A stretch of DNA of 64,000 nt from CAWUEZ02 sp963921355 (GTDB lineage Bacteria > Pseudomonadota > Alphaproteobacteria > Thalassobaculales > Thalassobaculaceae): positions 3,038,001-3,102,000 of the forward strand of contig OZ001190.1 in assembly GCA_963921355.3 (NCBI GenBank), written 5' to 3'. The notes beneath the pieces are model-generated. The model did not search any database and had not been told where the DNA came from. It saw nothing but the letters and a program-made list of their open reading frames with translations. The first letter of the stretch is position 1. Every line of letters begins with the position of its first letter. Of this stretch, positions 1-10,983 are shown piece by piece. Made by a program: the position numbers and the translations under genes.

Positions 1-1970
<1,970 letters not shown>

Positions 1971-2187
1971 CACACCCGCAACTCCCAAAGTCGCAAGACC
2001 AAGGGAACAAGCTGCGGCCCCGCCTCCGACGATAAACGCCCGAAACAGGCGTCGTCACAGAGCGCGAACCGAACAGCGGTTCAGACAGCACTGACACAAC
2101 AAACACAGACCCCAAAACCTGCCCGATCGTTGAGCCGCCAGGCGAAACGTGAATCGGCCAGGCAAAATAAACATCGTCTGGCTCTAT

Positions 2188-2305
2188 GACCTGGTGGTCA
2201 TAGCGAGGGACCCGCACCCGATCCCATCCCGAACTCGGCCGTGAAAGCCCTCTGCGCCAATGGTACTGCGTCTTAAGGCGTGGGAGAGTAGGTCGCCGCC
2301 AGGTC
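2188..2305 (+). rRNA. rrf: 5S ribosomal RNA
   Basis: About 118 nt with the alphaproteobacterial 5S pattern: a closing helix formed by ACCTGGTGG at the 5' end and CCGCCAGGT at the 3' end, the internal CCCGATCCCATCCCGAACTCGG loop region, and GTGGGAGAGTAGGTC near the 3' end. It lies downstream of 23S and 61 bp before tRNA-fMet, which is the normal order in this class. Confidence 0.97.
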
Positions 2306-2366
2306 TTATAACCAGACGATAATATCCGGATACAAAACACGCTCGCACCAAACCAAGCACCTCACC

Positions 2367-2444
<78 letters not shown>

Positions 2445-2458
2445 ACGCGAGACTAAGA

Positions 2459-2486
2459 AAAGCCGTCCAAACGGGTGGCTTTCTTT
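2459..2486 (+). terminator. Intrinsic terminator of the rRNA operon
   Basis: A 10-bp stem (AAAGCCGTCC with GGGTGGCTTT, two G:T pairs) closes a 4-nt loop AAAC and is followed by CTTT. It starts 16 bp after the tRNA-fMet CCA end, so it should end the rrn transcript. Confidence 0.8.
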
Positions 2487-2499
2487 ATGTTGCAGCTTT

Positions 2500-2603
2500 G
2501 CCCCGGACAAGCGCAAGCGCAGAGCCGGGGCCTACCCTTCAACTCCAAGAACGCGTCTCCAACCCAACAGGCCGCATCCCTGGGCCCCGGGGCGAGCCCG
2601 GGG
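2500..2603. terminator. Two GC-rich hairpins between rRNA operon and EAL gene
   Basis: First hairpin: GCCCCGG (2500-2506) pairs with CCGGGGC (2525-2531) and encloses a smaller GCGC-AA-GCGC hairpin. Second: CCCCGGG (2585-2591) pairs perfectly with CCCGGGG (2597-2603) over a 5-nt loop. Neither has a T-run. They lie just past the stop codon of the minus-strand EAL gene, so they may help end that transcript or simply be GC-rich spacer structure. Confidence 0.4.
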
Positions 2604-2645
2604 ATACGGAAAGCGGCAGTTCTAGGTACGCTCCGCCGCGCCGAG

Positions 2646-3821
2646 CTACGCCTCCCGTCCCCATTCCCGGAGCCACTGCTCGAGATCCGTGGCTGCCATC
2701 GGCCGGCCCATCCAGAAGCCCTGGCCCTCGTCGCATCCCAACTCGCCAAGCAGGTTCCAGATGGCTTCGGTCTCAATTCCCTCAGCGACCGTCTTCATGC
2801 CCAGCTTGTGCGCAAGCAGAATGGTGATCTCGGCGATCGTCCGGCATTCCTGGTCGGAATCCAGGTTCTGAATGAACGCCCGGTCGATCTTGAGTTCAGT
2901 GAACGGGACGCGCACCAGTTGCTGCAGGGAGGAATAGCCGGTGCCGAAATCGTCGATGGATATCCCAAAGCCCTTCATTCTCAGGCGAGTGAGGATATCC
3001 ATGTACGAGGCCAGGTCCCGCATCAGCGCGGTCTCGGTCACCTCGATCACGATCTTGGAAACATCGCTGCCTGCGTTCGCCACCTGATGGGCCAGGAGTT
3101 CCGGCATGTCGACATTGTCGAGGACCTTCGGCGACATGTTGATGGAGACGCGAAGATCGATCCCCTGCCGACGCCAGTCGCCCTGCTGCCGGATCGCGAT
3201 GCCGGCAACGTGCTGTGTCAGGTCGTCAATCAGGTCGCCGTCTTCCGCCAACGGCACGAAGTGGTTGGGCGGAATGGAGCCCTTCGTTGGATGGTTCCAG
3301 CGGGCCAGGGCCTCGACGCCGACGGGACGGCTGTTGGTGAGGGCGATCTGTGGCTGATAGGCGAGGAATAACTCACCATCGACGATGGCACGCTGCAGGT
3401 CCTCGACGGAGGGCAACTCGGCGGTACCACCGGGATCCCCTGCGGAGCGTGGCGTATAGGCGGCAAGAAGGACCTCCAGCTCTGTCGCAAGGAACGGTTT
3501 TTCCAGCACACCCAGCACCGGGATGCCGCGTTCGCCAGCGAGCTCTCTGGCGGAGTTGAGCACGCTCTTGTCCTTGCCGCTGACGAACACGACGGAGACA
3601 GCAGACCTGTTGTCGGAGAGGAATCGCAGGATCTCGATGCCGTCCATTTCCGGCATGAACAGATCCAGGACGACGATGTCGATGTCGTTGGTGTAGAGCG
3701 TTGCAAAGGCCGTCGGATCGTCGGTCCAGCGGACGTCGCAGCCTACCCCTTCGGCGACATCCGCGACGTACTCCGCAAAATCGGTCTCGTCGTCGATGAT
3801 CAGGACCTTGTGCGCCTTCAT
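2646..3821 (-). CDS. Response regulator with EAL c-di-GMP phosphodiesterase domain
   Basis: 391 aa. Residues 1-120 form a receiver domain (IIDDE acidic pocket, phospho-acceptor Asp in VVLDLFMPEMDG, Lys in LEKPF). Residues about 140-385 form an EAL domain with all expected catalytic residues: EAL in VGVEALARW, Asn in SINMSP, Glu in IEVTETA, the DDFGTGYSS loop, Lys in LKIDRAF, Glu in AEGIETE and Gln in GCDEGQGFWMGRP. It should therefore cleave cyclic di-GMP to pGpG when phosphorylated. The gene starts 3 bp after the stop of the hybrid kinase upstream, which is the obvious phosphodonor. The family commonly lowers c-di-GMP and promotes motility; that output is inference here. Confidence 0.93.
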   Translation of the reverse strand: MKAHKVLIIDDETDFAEYVADVAEGVGCDVRWTDDPTAFATLYTNDIDIVVLDLFMPEMDGIEILRFLSDNRSAVSVVFVSGKDKSVLNSARELAGERGIPVLGVLEKPFLATELEVLLAAYTPRSAGDPGGTAELPSVEDLQRAIVDGELFLAYQPQIALTNSRPVGVEALARWNHPTKGSIPPNHFVPLAEDGDLIDDLTQHVAGIAIRQQGDWRRQGIDLRVSINMSPKVLDNVDMPELLAHQVANAGSDVSKIVIEVTETALMRDLASYMDILTRLRMKGFGISIDDFGTGYSSLQQLVRVPFTELKIDRAFIQNLDSDQECRTIAEITILLAHKLGMKTVAEGIETEAIWNLLGELGCDEGQGFWMGRPMAATDLEQWLREWGREA

Positions 3822-3824
3822 ACC

Positions 3825-6173
3825 CTAGCTGTCCTCGTCCAGTACCTTGCGGATGCGATGAGCCAACTCGACAATCCGGTAAGGCTTGCCGAGAAATGTC
3901 TCAGTCCATTTCGAGTCCATTTCGGAGAGGATCATCCTGCCGGTGAAACCCGAAGCGAGCAGGACTTTGAGGTCGGGCCGGCGGAGCGTCGCCTCCTTGG
4001 CCAAGGCGAATCCGTTCTTTGCCCCCGGCATCATCACGTCGGTGAACAGAAGGTCGATCTCAATGTCGGAATCCAGGAGGGCGAGGGCCGCTTCGGCGTT
4101 GCCTGCCCGATATGTGCGGTAGCCCAACCCCTGAAGGACGCGTTCTGCGATGTCCAACAGCTCCGCCTCGTCATCGACGACCAGAACTGTTTCGGTGCCG
4201 TGGGGCATGGATTCCAAGGCCGGGCGCTTGTCGGTCCGTCGGCCGGCCTGATCCGTCGATCGTGGCAGGTAGAGCTTGAAGATCGTGCCGACGCCCTCTT
4301 CGGAATAGACCGTGACGCTGCCACGCGACCGCTTCATGAAGCTGTAGACCATGGCGAGGCCCAGGCCCGTACCCTTGCCCTTGTCCTTCGTCGTGAAGAA
4401 GGGATCGAAGATCTTCTCGCGGATGTCGGCGGGAATGCCCGAGCCATTGTCGGTAATGGCAATCTCGACATACTCCCCGACCCGCATACCTTCCGCCCGG
4501 ATCGTCGGGGGCTCATCGAAGACCATGTTCCTGGTCTCGATGATCAGCCGGCCTCCATCGGGCATGGCGTCGCGGGCGTTGATCGCCAAGTTGATGAGCA
4601 CGTCCTCGAAGGCGCTCGGGTCGACCTCGGTGAGCCAGAGGTCATCAGCGAGGTTGAGCTCGAGCGATACCCGTGACGTGAGGGACTTGCCGACCAGATC
4701 CTTGAGGCCCTCGATGATCGGATTGATTCTGATCGGGCTGCTGGCCTCGACGGATTGGCGAGAGAAGTTCAGCAGGCGACGCGTCAAGTCGGAGCCCCGG
4801 AGGGCTGCGGACTGGGCCTTCTCGACGCGCTTCGCGAGGGTATCGTCGTTGCCGAGTTTCCGTTTCAGCAGATCCAGGTTGCCGATGATGATCCCGAGAA
4901 GATTGTTGAAGTCGTGGGCGATGCCGCCGGTCAGTTCACCGATCGCTTCGATCTTCTGAGAGCGGCGCAGCTGCATCTCCAGGCTCTTGATTTCGGTGAG
5001 ATCGGTGATCGACCCGAGAAACAGCCGTTCGCTGTCGTCCTGTACCTCGCTCACCCCGAGCCGGATCGGGAACTCGGTCCCGTTCTTGTGCAAGGCGACG
5101 ACCTCGCGACCGACGCCGATGATCTTGGAGACGCCGGTCCGGAGGTAGTTCCCCATGTAGCTGTCATGTTCATTGCGGTAGGGGGCGGGCATCAGCATGG
5201 AGACGTTGTTGCCGATGATCTCCTCAGGCGCATAGCCGAACATCTTCTCCGCCGTCCGGTTGAAGGCCGTGACGGCGCCATGCTCGTTGGCGACAATCAG
5301 AGCTTCGGTGTTGTTGTCGAAAATGGCCTGGAGTTGTTGCTCGTTCCTGCGGAGCAAGTGCTCCGCTCGAACCAACGTCTCGTGGGATTCCCGGGCGTCG
5401 CCGACAGCTTTGGCCAGCATCGCTGTTTCGCTGCTGTCGTCGGCGTCGATGTGTGCGCCGGACACCGGTTGCGTGATCTTACTGAGTTCTTTGATCGAGA
5501 TTCGTAGATCTCGAGAAAAAATACGAGCGACGAAAGCGCTGATTGTCAGCGTAAAAGCTATGATTGCGATAAAAATATAGTCCAAGCGCGCCGTTACATC
5601 GGATAAGTTCGCGATGTAATTGTCTATTTTGTTTTCAAGATCTGCTTCGATAATTTGATTCAGAAAGAGAAACTGACGACTTGCGTCGTTGAAATTCTGT
5701 GTTGTTTCTGTTGTCAGACCTTCCGTGAGAGAGAAATCAGCCGTCGTCCTCTCGAGGGCGCTTGATGCGCTCGTCCGGTAGGTAATCAGGAGCTGCTGAG
5801 TCTTGCTTACCTCCGCCCTGATCTCCTCATTTAAACTGGGGTCAAGATTCAACGCGGAGAATCGATCTTCAAAGTCCAATAGCGCATCCAGCGCCGACCG
5901 GACGTCCGCGCGAAAGGCCTCTTCGTGTCTATGCTGCGGTGCGGAGGTCAGGAGCTGGAATACGCGACCGTGGTTTTGTGAGAACTCGGTGTTGAGGAGG
6001 GCAGTCGCGTTGATCAAACGAACGTGATCTGTCCGCATTGCCTCCAATTGCTCTGTCTGGGTTTGACGGTAGTCCCACACAAGCAGTGCAAGGCCAGCGA
6101 TCACAATCGCACCGATCATCGGCGCGACCATGAACCGGGTGAACAGGGGGAAGCTGCTACCGAGTGCCTTCAT
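3825..6173 (-). CDS. Membrane hybrid histidine kinase (sensor-PAS-HisKA-HATPase-REC)
   Basis: 782 aa. A membrane segment near residues 15-33 and a second near 198-218 enclose a helical sensor region of about 165 residues, probably periplasmic. A PAS domain follows (about 275-390), then HisKA with the H-box GIAHDFNNLLG, an ATPase domain (N box LINLAINARDAMPDGG, G1 DNGSGIP, G2 GKGTGLGLAMVYS) and a C-terminal receiver (VLVVDDEAEL, Asp in LLFTDVMMPG, Lys in FLGKPY). The stretch encoding the membrane and sensor part (about 5500-6000) is lower in GC than the catalytic part. It is cotranscribed with the REC-EAL gene 3 bp downstream, giving a phosphorelay to c-di-GMP breakdown. The signal sensed is not evident. 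Confidence 0.93.
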   Translation of the reverse strand: MKALGSSFPLFTRFMVAPMIGAIVIAGLALLVWDYRQTQTEQLEAMRTDHVRLINATALLNTEFSQNHGRVFQLLTSAPQHRHEEAFRADVRSALDALLDFEDRFSALNLDPSLNEEIRAEVSKTQQLLITYRTSASSALERTTADFSLTEGLTTETTQNFNDASRQFLFLNQIIEADLENKIDNYIANLSDVTARLDYIFIAIIAFTLTISAFVARIFSRDLRISIKELSKITQPVSGAHIDADDSSETAMLAKAVGDARESHETLVRAEHLLRRNEQQLQAIFDNNTEALIVANEHGAVTAFNRTAEKMFGYAPEEIIGNNVSMLMPAPYRNEHDSYMGNYLRTGVSKIIGVGREVVALHKNGTEFPIRLGVSEVQDDSERLFLGSITDLTEIKSLEMQLRRSQKIEAIGELTGGIAHDFNNLLGIIIGNLDLLKRKLGNDDTLAKRVEKAQSAALRGSDLTRRLLNFSRQSVEASSPIRINPIIEGLKDLVGKSLTSRVSLELNLADDLWLTEVDPSAFEDVLINLAINARDAMPDGGRLIIETRNMVFDEPPTIRAEGMRVGEYVEIAITDNGSGIPADIREKIFDPFFTTKDKGKGTGLGLAMVYSFMKRSRGSVTVYSEEGVGTIFKLYLPRSTDQAGRRTDKRPALESMPHGTETVLVVDDEAELLDIAERVLQGLGYRTYRAGNAEAALALLDSDIEIDLLFTDVMMPGAKNGFALAKEATLRRPDLKVLLASGFTGRMILSEMDSKWTETFLGKPYRIVELAHRIRKVLDEDS

Positions 6174-6443
6174 GCCAGCGCCACACCCGTGTCACCTCTC
6201 GCCAGCCAGGAACTGTCCGGGCCATTGCCCGGGCCTGTTCTCCGCAAGTGGTCCAAACCGCCTGAATCCTATGGCCGGACGATATGAACGAGGTTCTCGG
6301 GTCTTGGCCATCCACGCCTCATGTCGGTTGCGTTCGCGGGGTGATGCATCCGTCCTGATCCGGGGCGCCCGACCCGCCGGTTGCCTGAGATAAATCGATC
6401 GTCAGATCGCCCAGTCACCGGCCGGTCGCCGGACTGCCGGGGG

Positions 6444-6644
6444 CTACACCACCTCGCGCACGTTGCCGAGAAACGAATCCACGACGGAGCGCAGGGTTTC
6501 AGATTGCGTCGACAGTTCGCGCGCGGCCTCGTTGACATCGACCGCCGCCGACCCGGTCTCGTTGGAGGCGCGGGTTACCTCGCCGATGTTCCCCGTCACC
6601 TCCTTGGTGCCATTCGACGCTTCCTCGATGTTGCGCGCGATTTC
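6444..6644 (-). pseudogene. 3' remnant of the chemotaxis-protein gene, after an in-frame TAG
   Basis: Directly after the TAG at 6645-6647 the same frame stays open for 66 codons to a second TAG (6444-6446). It reads EIARNIEEASNGTKEV and continues to SVVDSFLGNVREVV, which is the usual end of the signalling helices of methyl-accepting proteins. With one sense codon in place of the TAG (Gln is typical in SAATQEIARN) the protein would be 383 aa from the ATG at 7595. There is no start codon with a ribosome site, so this part is probably not made unless the stop is read through. Confidence 0.75.
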
Positions 6645-7595
6645 CTAGGTCGCTGCCGACTGCTCCTCCACGGCCGCGGAGACCGCCGCGTTGGCATCAT
6701 TGATCGTCTCTACCTGGGAAGCGATCTCGCGAATGCTGGACACGCTGGACTCGGTGGCCTGCTTGATCTCCTGCACATAGCCGGCGATCTGGTCGGTCGC
6801 GGAGCCGGTCTGGTTCGCCAGTGCCTTCACTTCACCCGCCACCACGGCGAAACCCTTGCCGGCATCGCCGGCGCGGGCCGCCTCGATCGTGGCGTTCAGG
6901 GCCAGGAGGTTGGTTTGCTCTGAGATGGCCTTGATGATGCCGAGCGCGTTGACGATGTTCTCCGTGGCACTTTCCAGGGTGCCGACACGCTCCACCACCG
7001 AGGACGCCATCGTGGCGGCCTCATTGGCGATGCGCGAGGCGTTGGAAACCTGGCTGCTGATCTCCGAAATGGAGGCCGACAGCTCCTCCGAAGCCGAGGC
7101 CACGGTCTGCACGTTGACCGCCGCCTCTTCTGCCGCGGCCGCCACGGAGGTGGCGCGCTGGCTGGTTTCCGTTGCGATCGTCTGCATGCCCTCCGAGGAT
7201 GCCGTCAGCTCCGTCGAGGCCGAGGCCACGGTATCGACGACACCTGCGACAGTGGTCTCGAAGCCGGCCGTGACTTCCGTGAAATCGGCGACGCGCTGTT
7301 GCATCTGGTTCAGGGCGCGGTTCACGGTCTTTGTGGCCGTGAGAAAATCGCCCTGCATGCTGGTCTCGATGATCTTGCGGAAGTACTGGTTGTTGCTCAC
7401 ATGCTCCATGCACGCCGCTGACTCGCGCAGGTAGGCGTCGCAGCGGTCGATCACGTCGTTCACGAGATGGAGCAGTTCGGCGGTTTCGTCATTGCCGGAG
7501 ATCTGCGTGAGCCGCACGTTGAAGTCTCCGGCTGCCAGCTGCCGGAGGACAGGAAGCGCGGCTTTGATGTCCTGTGAATTGCCGGTTCCGAACAT
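6645..7595 (-). CDS. Soluble methyl-accepting chemotaxis protein, truncated by in-frame TAG
   Basis: 316 aa from the ATG at 7595, which stands 2 bp after the stop of the PAS gene; a longer version from 7625 would overlap that gene. There is no membrane segment. The signalling hairpin is complete, with the conserved tip NLLALNATIEAARAG and GFAVVAGEVKALA needed to bind CheA and CheW. The frame stops at a TAG inside the descending helix, right after AVEEQSAAT, and continues as recognisable coding sequence (separate entry). The missing 66 residues include part of the adaptation region and helix packing, so function is doubtful. With the PAS gene upstream it makes a split Aer-like energy or redox sensor. 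Confidence 0.88.
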   Translation of the reverse strand: MFGTGNSQDIKAALPVLRQLAAGDFNVRLTQISGNDETAELLHLVNDVIDRCDAYLRESAACMEHVSNNQYFRKIIETSMQGDFLTATKTVNRALNQMQQRVADFTEVTAGFETTVAGVVDTVASASTELTASSEGMQTIATETSQRATSVAAAAEEAAVNVQTVASASEELSASISEISSQVSNASRIANEAATMASSVVERVGTLESATENIVNALGIIKAISEQTNLLALNATIEAARAGDAGKGFAVVAGEVKALANQTGSATDQIAGYVQEIKQATESSVSSIREIASQVETINDANAAVSAAVEEQSAAT

Positions 7596-7597
7596 GG

Positions 7598-8092
7598 CTA
7601 TACCCCGCCCATCTGAAAGATCCATTGATTGAAGGTCAGGCCCGCCTCCTTCAGGAGGCCCGCGACCACGGCCTCACCGGCGTCCAACCCGTCCTTGGGG
7701 CTGCCCTTGGCCTGCTCGGTCTTGAGCAGATCGGCGTAGAGGGGCTGGATCTGCGTGCGGATCACGTCCTCGTTCGGGGCGCGGCTGGGGATCACATGTG
7801 CCAGGACCCAATAGTGGTCGCCGTTCTTCGAGCGATTGTTCACATAGGCGAAGATCTCGTTGCCCGATTTGATCGTGTCCCAGAGCAGCTTGAAGACCGT
7901 GCGCGGCATCTCCGGATGCCGAATGATGTTGTGCTGCTGCCCGATGCATTCGGCGGGCGTGTAGTCGGCGAACTTGTAGAAGGTGCGGTTGCCGTAGCGG
8001 ATCTTCCCGTCGAGATCGGTCTTGGTAACGATGATCTCGTCGGGGGCCATGATGCGGGCCTGTCCGGTCAGCGATTTATTGTCGCCATACAT
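7598..8092 (-). CDS. Aer-like PAS domain protein
   Basis: 164 aa, essentially one PAS domain followed by a short helical tail. The motif IIVTKTDLDGKIRYGNRTF and IIRHPEMPRTVFKLLW are typical of the PAS of the aerotaxis sensor Aer, where FAD is bound. In Aer the domain is fused to a HAMP and methyl-accepting domain; here those lie in the next gene, 2 bp downstream, so the two products probably form one receptor. The start is preceded by AGGGTAGG at a good distance. Cofactor binding is inferred from family only. Confidence 0.85.
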   Translation of the reverse strand: MYGDNKSLTGQARIMAPDEIIVTKTDLDGKIRYGNRTFYKFADYTPAECIGQQHNIIRHPEMPRTVFKLLWDTIKSGNEIFAYVNNRSKNGDHYWVLAHVIPSRAPNEDVIRTQIQPLYADLLKTEQAKGSPKDGLDAGEAVVAGLLKEAGLTFNQWIFQMGGV

Positions 8093-8536
8093 TTTTCCTA
8101 CCCTTCTGGCTGGTGCCTGATCTCGCCGATACTCTACTTCCAGTCTGGTTGTTGCCCGTCACAATCAACCGGAGGATCACACAATCATGAAGTGGATACA
8201 ATTTCCCTCAATCGCTTGCGGAAACGATCGGTCGCTCTCCGGCCAGCGGATCGTCCGAACGTCAGATTCGATCGTCGAGTTCCACGGTCACGGCTTCACG
8301 ACTGTTCCACTCGTGCTCGAGGATCCATCGGTTCAGCCGGGCCGTAAATGACGTATCGTAGTAAACGAAAGATTAACGGAAGGGTGTGGGCTCTCGCACC
8401 GCGCTCGGGATTGCCGGCACGGGAAGATCAACTTCAAACGCTGAAGATCAAAGACTTGGTTTCTGGCGCAATAACCGAAGCGATACTCAGAGGCCCGGTC
8501 AGGCCGCGGGAGCAACGGGATCGACGATCACGTCCA
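8093..8536. other. 444-bp intergenic region, no gene seen
   Basis: Lies between the 3' end of the PAS-PAS kinase gene and the start of the Aer-like pair, all on the minus strand. Open frames here are short and show no protein-like pattern. It presumably holds the promoter of the PAS/chemotaxis pair, but I could not identify a convincing -35/-10. Confidence 0.5.
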
Positions 8537-10069
8537 TCAGTTCCGTTGAATTCTGAAAGTGAGGGAAACGGTCGTTCCGCGGCCCGAAGCACTCTTGATC
8601 TTCAGGGATCCACCATGGAGATCCATAAGTTGGTTCGACAACGAAAGGCCGAGCCCTGTTCCTTCGTGTGAGACTTCATGATCAAGCCTGGCCTGGCCGA
8701 ATGGTTCCAAAACATGATCGATTTCGTGCTCAGGGATGCCGAGGGCCCTGTCCGAAATCTCGACCAGAATGCTGTGACCCTCCAATGTTGTCGCTTTGAT
8801 CCAGATATCGGAATCCTCTGGTGAGTACTTATCGGCGTTCGACAAGAGATTGATCATGATCTGCCGAAAGCTCCTGACATCAGCTTTAAGTTCGGCAGCG
8901 TCGTCCGAGACACTGATGCGGATTCGCTCTGAAGCCCGTCCACTCTTGAAGGCAACGAGGGAGGCCGCGTCTTTCAGGGCCCTTTCAAGGGCGAACCTGG
9001 ATATGTCGAGGTTGTACTCACCTGCCTCGATCTTGGACAGGTCGAGGAGATCATTTACAATCGACAGTAAGTGTTTTCCCGAAGACTCGATATCCGCGGC
9101 ATATTCCAAGTATTTCTGTTCTTTGATCGGGCCGACGACCTCGTTTGAGATCATCTGACCGAAACCAAGAATCGCGTTCAGGGGCGTTCGGAGTTCATGG
9201 CTCATGGTCGCCAGAAATTCCGATTTGGCCTTGTCCGCCTGCCACGCGCTCTCCAGTGCTCTCTGTTTTTCGATTTCCGCGTTTCGTCGCTCGGTCACGT
9301 CCTGGGTGATACCCATCAACCGGTCTATCTTGCCGTTCTCATCGACGATGGGTGCAAAGCAACTTTGAAAGTAGATGAGGCCGTCGGGGCCTTCAGCGGC
9401 AAAGTCAAAGACCGAGCTGGACCCTTGAAAAGCGTCGTTCATGAGGGCTTCGATTCTGCTCCGGTCGCTCGCGATCGGGATATCGAGGTAGCGAAGTCCA
9501 TGAACGGCGGATTCCTCCGCCAAACCCATCATGTGCAACCCAGCCCTGTTCATGGAGGTCAATCGGCCATCCCGATCGATCTCGTGAATGCACACAGGGG
9601 CCGCTTCCAAGAGAGACCGATATCGCGCCTCATTTTCCTTGAGTGATCCTTCCGCCTCCTTTTGCTTGGACAAGTCCCTGTTCAACCCAATCGTCGCGAC
9701 GATCTCGCCGGAGGAATTGGTGAGAGGGGTGACGATGGTCTCGCAGATGCCCGATGAACCATCCCGGCGCAGGAACTTGATCTCGCCCTGCCAGCGCCCT
9801 TCGCGCTGCATTGAGGCGATGATGGTGGCGGTCAGGGTTTCCCTGTCATCGGGGAAATGGAGAATGGATGGGCTCTGGCCCACAAACTCCGCTCTGTCGT
9901 ACCCGAACATTGTCGTGGCGGCGGTGTTCGCCCAAATGATCACCACCTCCAGGTCGGTGATCAGCAACCCGTCAGAGATCTGATCAAGGATCTGGGAGTC
10001 CAGGTCAGGGTCGAGCCCCACGCGTGCCAGCGCGCTGAGCTCGTTCGTTTCGCCGCTGATCGTCACCAC
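8537..10069 (-). CDS. Soluble sensor histidine kinase (PAS-PAS-HisKA-HATPase)
   Basis: 510 aa, no membrane segment. Two PAS domains (about residues 20-130 and 145-265; the second ends with the PAC-like GITQDVTERRNAE), then HisKA with FLATMSHELRTPLNAILGFG and a HATPase domain (N box LINLLSNADKYSPE, G2 GTGLGLSLSNQLM). The G1 position reads EISDRALGIPEH instead of the usual DxGxGI, a departure that may weaken ATP binding. The start is GTG at 10069. No response regulator is adjacent, so the partner is elsewhere. Confidence 0.9.
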   Translation of the reverse strand: MVTISGETNELSALARVGLDPDLDSQILDQISDGLLITDLEVVIIWANTAATTMFGYDRAEFVGQSPSILHFPDDRETLTATIIASMQREGRWQGEIKFLRRDGSSGICETIVTPLTNSSGEIVATIGLNRDLSKQKEAEGSLKENEARYRSLLEAAPVCIHEIDRDGRLTSMNRAGLHMMGLAEESAVHGLRYLDIPIASDRSRIEALMNDAFQGSSSVFDFAAEGPDGLIYFQSCFAPIVDENGKIDRLMGITQDVTERRNAEIEKQRALESAWQADKAKSEFLATMSHELRTPLNAILGFGQMISNEVVGPIKEQKYLEYAADIESSGKHLLSIVNDLLDLSKIEAGEYNLDISRFALERALKDAASLVAFKSGRASERIRISVSDDAAELKADVRSFRQIMINLLSNADKYSPEDSDIWIKATTLEGHSILVEISDRALGIPEHEIDHVLEPFGQARLDHEVSHEGTGLGLSLSNQLMDLHGGSLKIKSASGRGTTVSLTFRIQRN

Positions 10070-10160
10070 ACCTCTCAGACGGTCCCGGTGACATGATAGC
10101 CCTCAATCGTCCGAGAACACCATGACCGGCTGGATCGGCTCGGGTGGGGGCAGGCTCCGG

Positions 10161-10625
10161 CTACTGTTCCGAGAAACGGCCAGCGTTCGTTCGCACCTTG
10201 GCCATGAGTTCGACCAGCTGCCGGCGCTCTTCGCTACTCAGCCCGTCCAGGAGCTGTTGCTCCCGTTCCTTTACCAGCGGGATCAGGAGATCCCACATTT
10301 CGATGCCCTCTTGTGTGAGCTTCAAAGCGACACGCCGTCGGTCGTTGCCGTCAATGTCGCGGCGAATGAGGCCCGCGGTCGTCAGCTTCTTTATGGCTCG
10401 GCTGACCGTCACTTTATCCATGCTCGAGTTGTCGACGATCTCGCCTGCGGACATCGATCTGTAGGGCCCGAGAACCACCATGATGCGCCATTCGGGCGGG
10501 CCCAGCCCGGTCTCGGACAGATAGATGTCGGAGATCGATCCACTGACCGCCCGATAGAAGATGCGCACGAGGTAGGGAAAGAACGTCTGCAGATCGAAGT
10601 CGTCATGGCGTCGATCCACCGCCAT
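10161..10625 (-). CDS. MarR family transcriptional regulator
   Basis: 154 aa from the ATG at 10625. The winged helix-turn-helix lies in the middle (GPPEWRIMVVLG, MDKVTVSRAIKKLTTAGLIR, then the wing DGNDRRRVALKLT). Longer in-frame starts exist at 10751 and 10769 (TTG), but the extension is low-complexity and Arg-rich, and 154 aa is the normal family length. The visible promoter predicts a transcript start near 10750, giving a 125-nt leader. It is divergent from the TRAP/VOC/fumarylacetoacetase operon, and the same 10-bp word lies in both promoters, so it very likely represses itself and that operon, probably relieved by an aromatic acid. Confidence 0.92.
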   Translation of the reverse strand: MAVDRRHDDFDLQTFFPYLVRIFYRAVSGSISDIYLSETGLGPPEWRIMVVLGPYRSMSAGEIVDNSSMDKVTVSRAIKKLTTAGLIRRDIDGNDRRRVALKLTQEGIEMWDLLIPLVKEREQQLLDGLSSEERRQLVELMAKVRTNAGRFSEQ

Positions 10626-10756
10626 GGCTGGTGTCGCCGTGTGCCGCCGCCCGTCCTTTCCGGTCAGGTGTCGGGTCGCGGTGCGGGGAGGGTGGGGTGC
10701 CTTCAAGTCGAGTCTTCGTCGCTGTATCGGATGCTCGCTGAAATCTCTCATCACGG

Positions 10757-10785
10757 AAATTAGTTTCAAAAAAAACTAATGTCAA
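10757..10785 (-). promoter_or_regulatory. Sigma-70 promoter of the MarR gene
   Basis: Reading the minus strand: TTGACA (10785-10780), a 17-bp spacer and TAATTT (10762-10757). The -35 is perfect and the -10 matches 4 of 6. The spacer and -10 are covered by an inverted repeat (next entry). Confidence 0.7.
10759..10780. promoter_or_regulatory. Probable MarR operator (inverted repeat)
   Basis: ATTAGTTT, 6-bp spacer, AAACTAAT: perfect 8-bp arms lying on the -10 and spacer of the marR promoter. The word ATTAGTTTCA (10759-10768) recurs exactly, inverted, as TGAAACTAAT at 10972-10981 in the divergent promoter. Size and placement fit a MarR dimer site. Confidence 0.65.
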
Positions 10786-10938
10786 AAAGGATCTTCGTCG
10801 ATTGAAGTGAGGTGCTGTGAAGGTGGCGGCCAGGACCTTGAAAATCATGGAATTATATCATTATGGGCACCTTAAGTCTGCTAAGCGGCAGATGCATCGG
10901 CCACCGAGGAGGATGTGGTGGTCCTAGTCTATCTGTTT

Positions 10939-10981
10939 CAGATGAAATTAGCGGATTGACATAGTTGCAGATGAAACTAAT
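10939..10981. promoter_or_regulatory. Probable MarR operator half-sites over the TRAP promoter
   Basis: Two direct repeats 30 bp apart, CAGATGAAATTA (10939-10950) and CAGATGAAACTA (10969-10980), differ by one base. The second includes TGAAACTAAT, the exact reverse complement of the word in the marR promoter. A spacing near three helical turns would place two proteins on one face of the DNA. Confidence 0.55.
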
Positions 10982-10983
10982 AT
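10956..10983 (+). promoter_or_regulatory. Sigma-70 promoter of the TRAP/VOC/fahA operon
   Basis: TTGACA (10956-10961), 16-bp spacer, TAATAT (10978-10983). Close to consensus at both hexamers. Transcription should start near 10990, about 105 bp before the dctP start codon. Confidence 0.7.
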
